From NCBI RefSeq assembly GCF_028649655.1, contig NZ_JAQSLN010000003.1:1240001-1304000 (forward strand): a stretch of 64,000 bases of DNA. The letters run 5' to 3'. The position numbers and the translations under genes are program-made. Source of the stretch: Halobacteriovorax sp. GB3 (GTDB taxonomy: Bacteria > Bdellovibrionota > Bacteriovoracia > Bacteriovoracales > Bacteriovoracaceae). The first letter of the stretch is position 1. Each line of letters opens with the position of its first letter. The notes under the pieces were generated by a model. The model made no database searches. It was not told the origin of the DNA and saw only the letters and a program-made list of their open reading frames with translations. Below, piece by piece: positions 25,517-34,415 of the stretch.

Positions 25517-27279
25517 TGATATCGAATAAAATACATTTATTACCAGAACATTTAATTGACCAGATTAAGGCCGGAGAAGTTATTGAACGTCCGGCCTCGA
25601 TCATAAAAGAGCTACTCGAAAACTCTATCGATGCCGGCTCAGATAAAATCAATATTCAAATTCGCGATAATGGACTCGAGCTTATTAGCATCGAAGACAA
25701 TGGGCATGGAATGGGTTTTGAAGACCTTCCCTATGCCTTTTGCCGTCATGCAACCTCTAAGATTGAGCGCTTCGAAGATATATACTCTCTTCACAGTTAT
25801 GGTTTTCGTGGGGAGGCCCTTGCCAGTATGGCAAGTATAGCTAGAATTACTTGTACTTCGACTCCCGCTGAAAATCTAAACGCCGGCGGAAAGATCATTA
25901 TCCACGGAGGAGAAACCAAGGCCCACTCCGAGCATCAAGGAAGAAGAGCAGGAACTTCTTTTTATATTAAAGATCTCTTCTACAATACACCTGCCAGACT
26001 TAAATTTATCAAGTCAAAGACATCAGAGAAGAACTCTCTAAAAAGAGTTTTAAATGCATTTATCTTATCAAATCCTCATGTCACCTTTTCTCTTAAGTGG
26101 GATGACAAAGAAAAAGATATTTATCGTAAATCTGATGATGGTTCATTTGAAAAAAGAGCAAAGCAAATTCTCTTTAAAAAGAAGGCAGAAGAGCATGAAA
26201 AAACGCTGCTCGAAATTAGCGGAGCCTATGAAGACTACAAAATTAGCGGATATGTAAGTCAATACTCTTCAAGAGGTAATGCTGGAAAGAATCAGTATCT
26301 CTTTATCAATGGTAGACTTTTCACTGACCGACAAATTCATCAAACAATCATCAGAAATATGGAAAAGCTTTGGCCATTGGGAGAAAGCGGGCACTACTTT
26401 GTTATGCTGACAACTCCTCCTTCAGGAGTTGATGTCAATGTCCATCCCAATAAGACTCAGGTAAAGTTTTTTAAACCAAGTCTCGTATTCTCAATGGTCA
26501 GTGCTGCAATAAAGAAGACCATCTCTGAATATAGAGAAAAAATGGGTGGTTCAACTAACCTACTCTCTTCTTTGCAAAACGAACAAAGAGAACTCTTTAG
26601 TGATGAGGTTAACAAAGGTCTCGCTCTTGAGAACTTCTCTCAAACACCTTTCTCACTAGGAATAGACTTAAATCAATCCCAGTCGAGTTACGGTTATCAA
26701 GATTCAAATCAACACTCTTCTTTTCAACAAAAAGAGACCGGTTCACTTTCAACTGATTATATAAAGCTTTCTTCAGGCTTCTCTTTAATGAAAGATGAAA
26801 ATTCAAACCAAATGCTTCTTCTTAATCACTCACTTATTATGGGACAGTATCTTGGTGCGAATTTCTCAATTAAGGAATCTCTTCAAGAAAAAGATACAAC
26901 TCCTCTTCTTATTAGTGAGCCATTTGAATTAGCAAAGGGAAAGATCGATCAATTCTTCGAAGTTCTTCAACATGTTGGCCTAGAAGTCGATCGACTAGAT
27001 GAAGATGTTATTGCTCTTAGAAGTATTCCAAATTTTCTCAATGAGTTCCCTATTAGAGAGACTCTCTCCCCATTTTTTAGGGATATCCAAAAATATAATG
27101 AGCTTTCAATTGAAGATGTTTCTGAATATTTCTTCAATCAATATAGAGTAGAGTTTCACAGTCATATTGAAATGGAATTAAAGCTTATGTGTAAGAGGCT
27201 CTCTATGACAACTCTACTGAGCTCTAAGGCCATCGTTCCACTAACGGATAAAAACCTCTGGAGCCTATTCAATGAATAA
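25516..27279 (+). CDS. mutL: DNA mismatch repair protein MutL (no endonuclease motif)
   Basis: Links MutS to strand removal in mismatch repair. 587 residues. The GHKL ATPase half is complete: IKAGEVIERPASIIKEL, NSIDAG, DNGHGM, RHATSKI and YGFRGEALASMASI. A variable linker follows (about 330-420), then a dimerisation domain starting LIMGQYLGANF. In endonuclease-type MutL the next strand carries DQHAxxExxxxE; that motif is absent, and the region is shortened to SIKESLQEKDTTPLLI. The CPHGRP motif near the C-terminus is missing too. It overlaps miaA by eight bases, and the mutL-miaA order is the same as in enterobacteria. Confidence 0.92.
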   Translation: MISNKIHLLPEHLIDQIKAGEVIERPASIIKELLENSIDAGSDKINIQIRDNGLELISIEDNGHGMGFEDLPYAFCRHATSKIERFEDIYSLHSYGFRGEALASMASIARITCTSTPAENLNAGGKIIIHGGETKAHSEHQGRRAGTSFYIKDLFYNTPARLKFIKSKTSEKNSLKRVLNAFILSNPHVTFSLKWDDKEKDIYRKSDDGSFEKRAKQILFKKKAEEHEKTLLEISGAYEDYKISGYVSQYSSRGNAGKNQYLFINGRLFTDRQIHQTIIRNMEKLWPLGESGHYFVMLTTPPSGVDVNVHPNKTQVKFFKPSLVFSMVSAAIKKTISEYREKMGGSTNLLSSLQNEQRELFSDEVNKGLALENFSQTPFSLGIDLNQSQSSYGYQDSNQHSSFQQKETGSLSTDYIKLSSGFSLMKDENSNQMLLLNHSLIMGQYLGANFSIKESLQEKDTTPLLISEPFELAKGKIDQFFEVLQHVGLEVDRLDEDVIALRSIPNFLNEFPIRETLSPFFRDIQKYNELSIEDVSEYFFNQYRVEFHSHIEMELKLMCKRLSMTTLLSSKAIVPLTDKNLWSLFNE

Positions 27280-28240
27280 GCTGGTTATTATTTCGGGACC
27301 GACATCTAGTGGAAAAACCTCAACAAGTATCTCTTTAGCGACAGAACTTAAGAAGCTTGGAATTTCTTCGGCCATTGTAAACTTTGATTCTCTTCTCTTT
27401 TATAAAGAGTTGACTATTGGGACAGCGAAACCAACCAATGAGGAACTAGAACAAGTTGAACATCACCTTGTGAATATTTCTTCTGCTAAAGAGCCCCTTA
27501 ATGCCTCCGACTATATAAAGTTGGCCGAAGAGAAGATTATAGAGCTTTTTAAACAGAATAAGATCGTTTTCCTTGTTGGAGGCTCAGGATTTTATCTTCG
27601 TGCACTTATTAAAGGAATGTATGAAAGTAGAACTCCCAATGAGCAGCTTCAAAAAGAGCTTGATCAATTATACAAAGAACAAGGTATAGCACCTTTTCTC
27701 TCATATTTAGAAGAGCACGACCCTCAATCACTCGTTAATCTACACGAGAATGATCACTATCGTTTAATCAGGGCCGTAGAACATCACAAAATGACCGGTG
27801 AGCCGATCTCGAAGGAAAAAGAGCGCTTCGATCAGAAAAACCCTTATGATTTTTCAGAAAACGGCCATCCAGATTGGGATATATTTCACCTCTACTTAGA
27901 TCTTCCAAAAGATGAACATTGGGAAATTATCCAAAAAAGAACTCAAAAGATGTTTGATGATGGACTTGTCGATGAAGTTCAGTCACTTCTTGATCAAGGC
28001 TTTAGCGGTCTTGAAAAACCTCTTCAGTCGATTGGTTATAAAGAGACAGTGGGCTATCTCCGAGGGGAATACTCAACAATAAATAATTGCCAAGAGAGAC
28101 TCAATATCTCAACAAGACAATTGGCCAAGTCCCAAAGAACTTTCTTTAAGAAAGTAAGCCCTAAAGTGCAATACCACCCACTTCAAGATAAACAAAAAAT
28201 ACACCAAGATCTTTTGAAATTTATTACACAGAAGAATTAA
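27272..28240 (+). CDS. miaA: tRNA dimethylallyltransferase MiaA
   Basis: Adds a dimethylallyl group to N6 of A37 in tRNAs reading UNN codons. 322 residues. P-loop GPTSSGKTS at the N-terminus, the NFDSLLFYKELTIGTAKP block (DSxQVYxxxxIGTAKP in other MiaA, with LLFY replacing QVY), FLVGGSGFYLRAL, and the C-terminal IGYKETVGYLRGE and RQLAKSQRTFFKK segments, the last gripping tRNA. Standard length. No hfq follows, unlike in E. coli; a 75-base gap separates it from ppsR. Confidence 0.93.
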   Translation: MNKLVIISGPTSSGKTSTSISLATELKKLGISSAIVNFDSLLFYKELTIGTAKPTNEELEQVEHHLVNISSAKEPLNASDYIKLAEEKIIELFKQNKIVFLVGGSGFYLRALIKGMYESRTPNEQLQKELDQLYKEQGIAPFLSYLEEHDPQSLVNLHENDHYRLIRAVEHHKMTGEPISKEKERFDQKNPYDFSENGHPDWDIFHLYLDLPKDEHWEIIQKRTQKMFDDGLVDEVQSLLDQGFSGLEKPLQSIGYKETVGYLRGEYSTINNCQERLNISTRQLAKSQRTFFKKVSPKVQYHPLQDKQKIHQDLLKFITQKN

Positions 28241-28315
28241 GGGCCTATTATTTCTTTCTTCTTTTGTTAATATAAATTGAGATAAAATAGATCCAAACAA
28301 TTAAGGAAGGCCTCT

Positions 28316-29182
28316 ATGTCACCTCTTACGAAGAGACTAAAGATCATTATCATTTCTGATGGAACAGGAGAAACGGCAACTGCTATTTCCAGAGCAATTA
28401 TGACTCAATTTCCTGAAAGAGATGTCTACTTCACTCGCTATAAAAATGTTCGCTCGAAAGATCAAATTACTGCAATTTTTGATGAAGCGGCCATTCACCA
28501 CGACCTGATTATTTATACGGTTGTAACAAGTGAGCTTAGAGAATTTATTGGAGAACAAGCTCGAGTAAAACACGTTCGTGCACTCGACCTTATTGGACCG
28601 GCCCTTACGACATTTGCCAATTACTTTGAACAAGAGCCAAAGGCCGAGCCAGGACTTCTTCACGCCGTTAATGATGATTATTATAAAAGAGTTGAGGCCA
28701 TGGAATTTACTCTAAACCATGATGATGGAAGAAACCTTGCCTCTCTTCACCTTGCCGATGTTATTCTCGTTGGTATTTCGAGAACATCAAAGACACCTCT
28801 TTCAGTTTATCTTTGTCAGCACGGACTGAAGGTCGTCAATATTCCAATCATTTCTAATCAACCTTTACCTGTCGAACTTCGTGAAGTTGATCAAAGAAAG
28901 ATCTTCGCATTAACAATTGATCCGGATGCTCTTATGGGTATTAGAAGAAATAGACTCACAAGATTAGGAGCACAAAATCACACAGGTGATTATGCTGACC
29001 ATATGAAAGTTATCGAAGAAATTGAGTGGGCCAATGAATTATTTGCAGAAAATAAAAGATGGCCAGTTTTCAATGTTACCGACAAAGCACTCGAAGAGAC
29101 AGCGGCAGACATCATGAAGCTTATTAATATGAGAAAGAATAATATTTTCAAACAGCTCAAAAGAGAGCAAAAAGAAGATTAA
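28316..29182 (+). CDS. ppsR: PEP synthase / pyruvate phosphate dikinase regulatory protein (DUF299)
   Basis: Bifunctional ADP-dependent kinase and Pi-dependent pyrophosphorylase that switches PEP synthase or PPDK off and on by Thr phosphorylation. 288 residues. Family motifs: IIISDGTGETATAISRA at the N-terminus, VNDDYYKRVEAMEFTLNHDDG, the P-loop VGISRTSKTPLSVYL, VVNIPI, and a C-terminal MRKNNIFKQL. The target enzyme gene is not in the window. The following gene starts two bases after its stop, so they are likely co-transcribed. Confidence 0.92.
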   Translation: MSPLTKRLKIIIISDGTGETATAISRAIMTQFPERDVYFTRYKNVRSKDQITAIFDEAAIHHDLIIYTVVTSELREFIGEQARVKHVRALDLIGPALTTFANYFEQEPKAEPGLLHAVNDDYYKRVEAMEFTLNHDDGRNLASLHLADVILVGISRTSKTPLSVYLCQHGLKVVNIPIISNQPLPVELREVDQRKIFALTIDPDALMGIRRNRLTRLGAQNHTGDYADHMKVIEEIEWANELFAENKRWPVFNVTDKALEETAADIMKLINMRKNNIFKQLKREQKED

Positions 29183-29184
29183 AG

Positions 29185-30519
29185 ATGGGAATATTTAAAA
29201 ACTTTCCTAATATCACCGTTAACTTTTCAAATGCACTAGGCGCAACTTTATATAGTGAAAGTGGAAAACGATTAGGAAAGCTAAAAGATTTTTTCGTCGA
29301 TTATGAAGAAGTATATCCTCTCGTTATCGCCATCCAATTTGTCAGAAATAATCAATATTTCTATATCGACTGGGATGACATTAAAGAATTTTCTTATAAG
29401 AGAATCACCATTAAAGAAGGTGCCTTTGAAGGAAGAAGCCGCACCTATCCAAAGACTCCAAAGAATAAAGTCATTACGAGTCTTTTGGCCAACCAATTTG
29501 CAGGTAAAGCTGAAGAATACCCTCCTCTTGGAAAGATCGTTCTTGATAAGCAAATTGTTGATACGGCAGGAAAAAAAGTAGTACGAGTTAATGATATTCA
29601 ACTGATCAAAGCAGGGAAATTCTTAAGAGTTACCCACGCCTCTATTGGACTTCGTTCGATGCTTAGAAGATTGGGTTATGAGAGACCAGTCGATAAACTC
29701 GTTAAGACCTTTAAGCCTCACGCAAAATATTTAAAGAGCGAAGTACTCATTAATTGGAAATATGTTCACGCGATTCCAAGTAGAAATATTCAAAGCTCAG
29801 TAAAATTAAATCTTTCAAATGAAGATATTAAAGGACTTCACCCTGCTGACTTAGCCGATATTCTTGAAGATCTCGATGCTCACGGACGTGACTTAATCTT
29901 TAAAAATCTCGATCCAAAAACAGCTGCTGAAACACTTTCCGAACTCGAAGAAGATGTCCAAACGACACTGATGAAAAAGGAAACTGCAGAAAAAGCAGCG
30001 AAAATTATCGAGAATATGGATACAGATGATGCTGCCGATATTCTTCACGATCTTGGAGAAGCTAAGGCCAATGCAATCATCGATAAAATAGAAGATGAAG
30101 AGACAAAAGAAGAAGTTCAAGAACTCCTTGAATACGATGAAGATACTGCTGGAGGACTGATGTCCACAGAGGTCTTTGAAGTAAGAGAGCATCTTAAAAA
30201 ATCAGATATTTTAGAATTCATTACAAAAGAGCACGAAGACTTAGAGACAATCTATGATCTCTACGTTATCGATAACTCTAATAGACTTATTGGAACTTGT
30301 TCTCTTAGAGACCTTCTCATTCACAAAGAAGATGTCATCATCGGTGATATAATGAATGAGGATGATATGAAAACTCTTCCTCCAGATACTTCATGGAAAG
30401 ATGTCGCAAGTTTTATGAGTAAATATAATCTCATAAACGTTCCTATTATTGATAAAGAAAAAGAATTACTTGGAATTGTCTCTGTAGATGATTTACTTCC
30501 ATGGCTTCTCGATGAGTAG
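29185..30519 (+). CDS. PRC-barrel / MgtE_N / CBS-pair protein without a membrane domain
   Basis: 444 residues, soluble. Two PRC-barrel-like parts (about 12-70 and 115-165: LYSESGKRLGKLKDFF, VVRVNDIQLIKAGK); an MgtE_N superhelix (about 215-315: LHPADLADILEDL, DTDDAADILHDL, EYDEDTAGGLM); and a pair of CBS domains (about 316-444, ending IVSVDDLLPWLL). These are the cytoplasmic Mg2+-sensing parts of the MgtE channel, but the channel's membrane helices are absent. The Nramp-like transporter gene follows at 17 bases, an arrangement known from other bacteria. It probably gates or regulates that transporter according to metal or nucleotide level, which is inference. Confidence 0.85.
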   Translation: MGIFKNFPNITVNFSNALGATLYSESGKRLGKLKDFFVDYEEVYPLVIAIQFVRNNQYFYIDWDDIKEFSYKRITIKEGAFEGRSRTYPKTPKNKVITSLLANQFAGKAEEYPPLGKIVLDKQIVDTAGKKVVRVNDIQLIKAGKFLRVTHASIGLRSMLRRLGYERPVDKLVKTFKPHAKYLKSEVLINWKYVHAIPSRNIQSSVKLNLSNEDIKGLHPADLADILEDLDAHGRDLIFKNLDPKTAAETLSELEEDVQTTLMKKETAEKAAKIIENMDTDDAADILHDLGEAKANAIIDKIEDEETKEEVQELLEYDEDTAGGLMSTEVFEVREHLKKSDILEFITKEHEDLETIYDLYVIDNSNRLIGTCSLRDLLIHKEDVIIGDIMNEDDMKTLPPDTSWKDVASFMSKYNLINVPIIDKEKELLGIVSVDDLLPWLLDE

Positions 30520-30535
30520 GGCCTAAAGGTATAAC

Positions 30536-31798
30536 GTGGATATTGATAGACCAAACATTCCCCCATTCGTAAAAAAGATTATTGTTCTTCTTGGAATCAT
30601 TGGACCAGGTCTCATAACAGCAAATATTGACAATGATGCCGGTGGAATTGCAACCTACTCACTAGCGGGAGCAAAAACAGGATTTAGACTTCTGTGGACT
30701 CTCCTCCCTATCACTGTTGCTCTCATTATGGTTCAAGAGATGTCTGCAAGAATGGGTATTGTTTCAGGAAAAGGGCTTGCCGATCTAATTAGAGAAAAGT
30801 TTGGACTTAAGGTTACTTTCTATACTCTCTTCTTTTTAATTTTTGCCGACCTTGGAAACACTATGGCCGAGTTCGCAGGAATTGCCTCCGCAGGAGAAAT
30901 ATTCGGTATATCCAAGTACATTTCAGTTCCCATTTGCTCGCTCTTTGTATGGCTTTTAATCCTAAAAGGTGATTATAAAATTGTTGAAAGAGTCTTTATA
31001 GCGGGATGTACAGTCTATCTAGCCTATATTGTATCCGGTTTTATCATTAAGCCAGACTGGATGGAAGTGACGAAAGCGGCACTGATTCCAAATATTTCAT
31101 CAATTAACTTCAAAGATATGCCCATTATCGTCGGTCTTGTCGGAACTTCCATAACCCCTTGGATGCAATTCTATATTCAAGCAGCCGTTGTTGAGAAGGG
31201 AATCTCTGTTAAGCATTTAACACACTCTAAAATTGATGTTGTCGTTGGCTGTACGTTCATGGTCCTTGTTACCATGTTTATCATAATCTGTTGTGCGGTT
31301 ACATTGCATGAAGCGGGCGTTCCTATTACAGGAGCAGCCGATGCAGCCGTGGCGCTCGCTCCTTTAGCAGGTCCCTACTCTTCTGTGCTATTTGGAATTG
31401 GTCTTTTCAATGCATCTATTTTTGCAGCAGCTCTTCTTCCCCTTGCTACAAGTTACTATGTCTGTGAAGGTATGGGCTGGGAATCGGGAGTGGATAAATC
31501 TTTTGACGAAGCACCACACTTCTTTACAATTTTCACGGCCCTCATTGTTATAGGTGCGGCCATGATTCTTATACCAGGAATCAATCTTTTTAATATTTTG
31601 ATTTGGTCACAGGTCATCAATGGAATTTTAATTCCAATCATTCTCTTGTTCATTATCAATCTCTGTAATGATCCAGATGTTATGGGAGAATATACCAATA
31701 CAGCGACATACAATTTTTTCAGCTACGGAATTGTCGCTCTCATGATTCTCATTAATTTAGCTTTGATTTATTACGAAGCAATAAGACCGCTTCTGTAA
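30536..31798 (+). CDS. Nramp-family divalent metal transporter with divergent metal-site motifs
   Basis: 420 residues with about eleven membrane helices, a proton-coupled or related divalent-cation carrier. The Nramp pattern is evident (GPGLITANIDNDAGGIATYS in helix 1, VQEMSARMG in helix 3). The canonical metal ligands are changed: DPGN of helix 1 reads DNDAGG, and the MPH of helix 6 reads ITPWMQFYIQ. Such changes are seen in Nramp relatives that carry Mg2+ or have other selectivity, and the MgtE_N/CBS neighbour points the same way. The start is GTG with AAGG upstream. The stop lies inside a hairpin shared with the kinase gene. Confidence 0.85.
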   Translation: MDIDRPNIPPFVKKIIVLLGIIGPGLITANIDNDAGGIATYSLAGAKTGFRLLWTLLPITVALIMVQEMSARMGIVSGKGLADLIREKFGLKVTFYTLFFLIFADLGNTMAEFAGIASAGEIFGISKYISVPICSLFVWLLILKGDYKIVERVFIAGCTVYLAYIVSGFIIKPDWMEVTKAALIPNISSINFKDMPIIVGLVGTSITPWMQFYIQAAVVEKGISVKHLTHSKIDVVVGCTFMVLVTMFIIICCAVTLHEAGVPITGAADAAVALAPLAGPYSSVLFGIGLFNASIFAAALLPLATSYYVCEGMGWESGVDKSFDEAPHFFTIFTALIVIGAAMILIPGINLFNILIWSQVINGILIPIILLFIINLCNDPDVMGEYTNTATYNFFSYGIVALMILINLALIYYEAIRPLL

Positions 31799-31827
31799 GC
31801 TTACCGACTTAGTCGATAAGCTTACAG
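31793..31827. terminator. Long hairpin covering the stops of two convergent genes
   Basis: Inverted repeat: CTGTAAGCTTA, then an inner CGACT-T-AGTCG, then TAAGCTTACAG, with one unpaired position on each side. It contains the stop of the transporter (31796-31798) and of the kinase (31809-31811). No T run follows on either strand, so it is terminator-like but not a classic intrinsic terminator. Confidence 0.55.
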
Positions 31828-33800
31828 AGATCAACTGCAATACTATCTTCTACAGTGACTTTTAAAGACTTCTCTAGAGACTCTCCATCTCTTTTATAAT
31901 AAAGAGTATACTCTTTTGGCGCTGGCTTACCATTCTCATTTACATTAGTGGCAAGTCGAATACCGTATTTTTTAGTAATGGGTAGGCTTTCAACTCTTTG
32001 TTCACCAAAGAGGTTAAAAGAGATATTACCAAAGACGCAACGAGATGAAGTAATTAGAACACCATAATAAGCAAACGGCATTCTTTTAATCACAAGCTCA
32101 TTTCCAGTCTTCTCACTATACGTCGCTTTATGAATAAAGTGTCTGCGATTATTAGTCTCAACTCTTACTGTTACTTCCTGATTCAGTGGAACTTCGATAG
32201 CCCCAATGATATCTGGAGTGACCTGTTTTCCATTGACGAAGATTTTCTTATGTCGCTCACGCTCATAATTAGTAATAAGTAGGCTTCCCATTTCTTTAAC
32301 TTGAGAAGGCACTCTATTTGAATCATCTTCTACTGTAGTGCTCGTTGAACCAGCAACATTAGGAACTTCTTTGCGCCCCTCTAAGTATTGATAACCTCCA
32401 TAGGCAACAACACCAGCAATTGCAGCAGCAATGAGTCCTCCAGTAGAACTTTTCTCTTTTTTCTTAATTTGGCGTACAGATGTTCCAGACTTTCTTGGAT
32501 TCTTATTCAAGCTTGTGACATTCGTTCTCGTCTTGCTCGATGAAACCTGTCTCTTAGTATTTGTATCACCAATTTCAAGTTCAACCTCTGTCTTCTCTGA
32601 TGGTGAAGCACTGGCCTTTGAATTAGGTTTTGCTACAGCACTTTTAGTTGAGCCTTTAATACTGGATTTAACCGTAGATCTTGTTCTTTCCTCTTCAAAA
32701 CCAAAGTCGAGAACAACCTCAGCACTTCTTTGTTTCTGCTGTGCTGAATTTGATATTGTTGATTTATTTGATCCTGAACGAATCATCTCAAAGTACTTGC
32801 GCACATCGATTTTTCCGAAACGAAAGAGTCTCTCTCTGTCTTTGCGAATTTCATCTTTAAAGACTGAGTTAATGAGATGAACCGTTTGCTTTGAAGAAAA
32901 TTGAGGATATTTCTTATAAAGAAACACTTTCAATGTATCACCAAAGTCTTGCATATCTTTGAATCTCTTTTCTCGATTCTTTTGCAAGGCCTTCAATACA
33001 ATCAGATCAAGTTCTTTTGGAACTGCTGGATTGATTTTTGACGGTGGAATGATTTTACATTCCTGTATCTTCTTTAGAACTGCTAAATCATTCGCGGCCT
33101 TAAATAGCTTTTGACCAGTTAGCAATTCCCACAGAGTGATCCCAACAGCGAATTGATCATAACGATGATCGAGCTTCTCACCTTCTAGATATTCAGGTGC
33201 AAGATAAGAGAGCTTCCCCTTAATCGTACCCGCTTGTGTCGCTTCAGAACTTTTTTCTGACTTCGCAATACCAAAGTCAATGACTTTAACAGTTCCATCA
33301 AAGTTAAGCATAATATTATGAGGAGATATATCTCTGTGGATAATATTTGCTTTTTGACCTGTTAGCTTATCAGTAAAGTTGTGTGCGTAATGAAGAGCAA
33401 AACAAACATCTGAAACGATATTTGCCGCAACAGAAGGTGGAAAGAATCCTTTAAACTCGCCATCTTTGATTTTTTTAATTTTATCAGAGTATTCTTTTAA
33501 GTTACGTCCATCGAGGTATTCCATTGATACGAAGAGTTGCTCGTTATACATACCACTATCAATGATCTGAACAATATTTGGATGGTGTAATTGGAAAGTT
33601 AGACGAACTTCATCATCAAACATTTGCTTGAATGAATCATCTTTTGAATATTGGGGTTGAACCATTTTAATCGCAACAATTCTCGACTCCTGTTCAGTTA
33701 ACTGAAAGGCGCGACAAATCTTTGCCATTCCCCCATCAACCAGGTGGTCTAAAATTAAATAATTGCCAAAAAGTTCATATTCGTCTTTTACGTCTGCCAT
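31809..33800 (-). CDS. Membrane Ser/Thr protein kinase (Hanks type)
   Basis: 663 residues. Kinase domain (about 10-290) with glycine loop LVDGGMAKICRA, VAIK lysine, HRDISPHNIML catalytic loop (the Ser-Pro-His variant common in delta-proteobacterial kinases), DFGIAKS and APEYLEG, so it should be active. A long low-complexity Ser/Lys-rich linker follows. One membrane helix near 455-470 leads to a C-terminal domain of about 190 residues on the other side of the membrane, with two Cys (SSRCVFG and VDLCKLI). The ATG at 33800 fits AGGAG better than the GTG nine bases upstream. Inputs and targets are unknown. Confidence 0.92.
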   Translation of the reverse strand: MADVKDEYELFGNYLILDHLVDGGMAKICRAFQLTEQESRIVAIKMVQPQYSKDDSFKQMFDDEVRLTFQLHHPNIVQIIDSGMYNEQLFVSMEYLDGRNLKEYSDKIKKIKDGEFKGFFPPSVAANIVSDVCFALHYAHNFTDKLTGQKANIIHRDISPHNIMLNFDGTVKVIDFGIAKSEKSSEATQAGTIKGKLSYLAPEYLEGEKLDHRYDQFAVGITLWELLTGQKLFKAANDLAVLKKIQECKIIPPSKINPAVPKELDLIVLKALQKNREKRFKDMQDFGDTLKVFLYKKYPQFSSKQTVHLINSVFKDEIRKDRERLFRFGKIDVRKYFEMIRSGSNKSTISNSAQQKQRSAEVVLDFGFEEERTRSTVKSSIKGSTKSAVAKPNSKASASPSEKTEVELEIGDTNTKRQVSSSKTRTNVTSLNKNPRKSGTSVRQIKKKEKSSTGGLIAAAIAGVVAYGGYQYLEGRKEVPNVAGSTSTTVEDDSNRVPSQVKEMGSLLITNYERERHKKIFVNGKQVTPDIIGAIEVPLNQEVTVRVETNNRRHFIHKATYSEKTGNELVIKRMPFAYYGVLITSSRCVFGNISFNLFGEQRVESLPITKKYGIRLATNVNENGKPAPKEYTLYYKRDGESLEKSLKVTVEDSIAVDLCKLID

Positions 33801-33891
33801 AGAGTACACTCTCCTAGTTACTCATTTCGGCATTTTAAGCTGAATATTTAGCGACTAACACATGGATATAAAGAATTCTTTAAATTTATCT

Positions 33892-34410
33892 TTATTTCAA
33901 CAAGTTAACAGATTTGTATCCAGGAAACGTCACTGATAAGTCTTTTGACTTTTCCTCTTTGCTACAAAGAAGGTTGAGACTGTAAAGCTGGAGTGAGAGC
34001 AGTTCGAAGTCTGGATGCAATTTGATATTTCTTTGGAAATTAGGCAACAAATACTCTTTATAACCCTGGCGTTCCATATCAGAGAAGAGCATACGTTTAG
34101 ATATTTTATCTGAATCAAGGTGATAACTTAGAACAAGGTAGTGGTCTCTACAGTCAGCAAGAAGCGCTTTTTCCGAAGGAGAAAGCCACTTACGAAAACG
34201 AGTATCATCATCTAACTTAGTGATTAAAAGATCAAATTGAAGAGTTAATTCGTGAAACCATGAAATACGTTTAAATTCTAGAGACTCATCCCACTGACTT
34301 GTCTTATAGACACCTCTTTTAAGAGTAAACTCACCTTCTTTAATGATATTTTTAGAAAGGTTTGTACAAGAGATTAAGAAAAGTAGACTGAAAAGAAGTC
34401 CTAAACGCAT
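33892..34410 (-). CDS. Lipoprotein of unknown function
   Basis: 172 residues with a lipoprotein signal peptide ending LFLISC-T (lipobox), so it is lipid-anchored after export. The mature part is helical and holds two further Cys (ADCRDH and NLLCSKEE) that may form a disulfide. The ATG at 34410 follows AAGG at eight bases; an in-frame GTG nine bases upstream overlaps the stop of the preceding gene. It is the last gene of a three-gene unit with the GYF-PilZ and hydrolase-like genes. Confidence 0.75.
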   Translation of the reverse strand: MRLGLLFSLLFLISCTNLSKNIIKEGEFTLKRGVYKTSQWDESLEFKRISWFHELTLQFDLLITKLDDDTRFRKWLSPSEKALLADCRDHYLVLSYHLDSDKISKRMLFSDMERQGYKEYLLPNFQRNIKLHPDFELLSLQLYSLNLLCSKEEKSKDLSVTFPGYKSVNLLK

Positions 34411-34415
34411 ATTAT

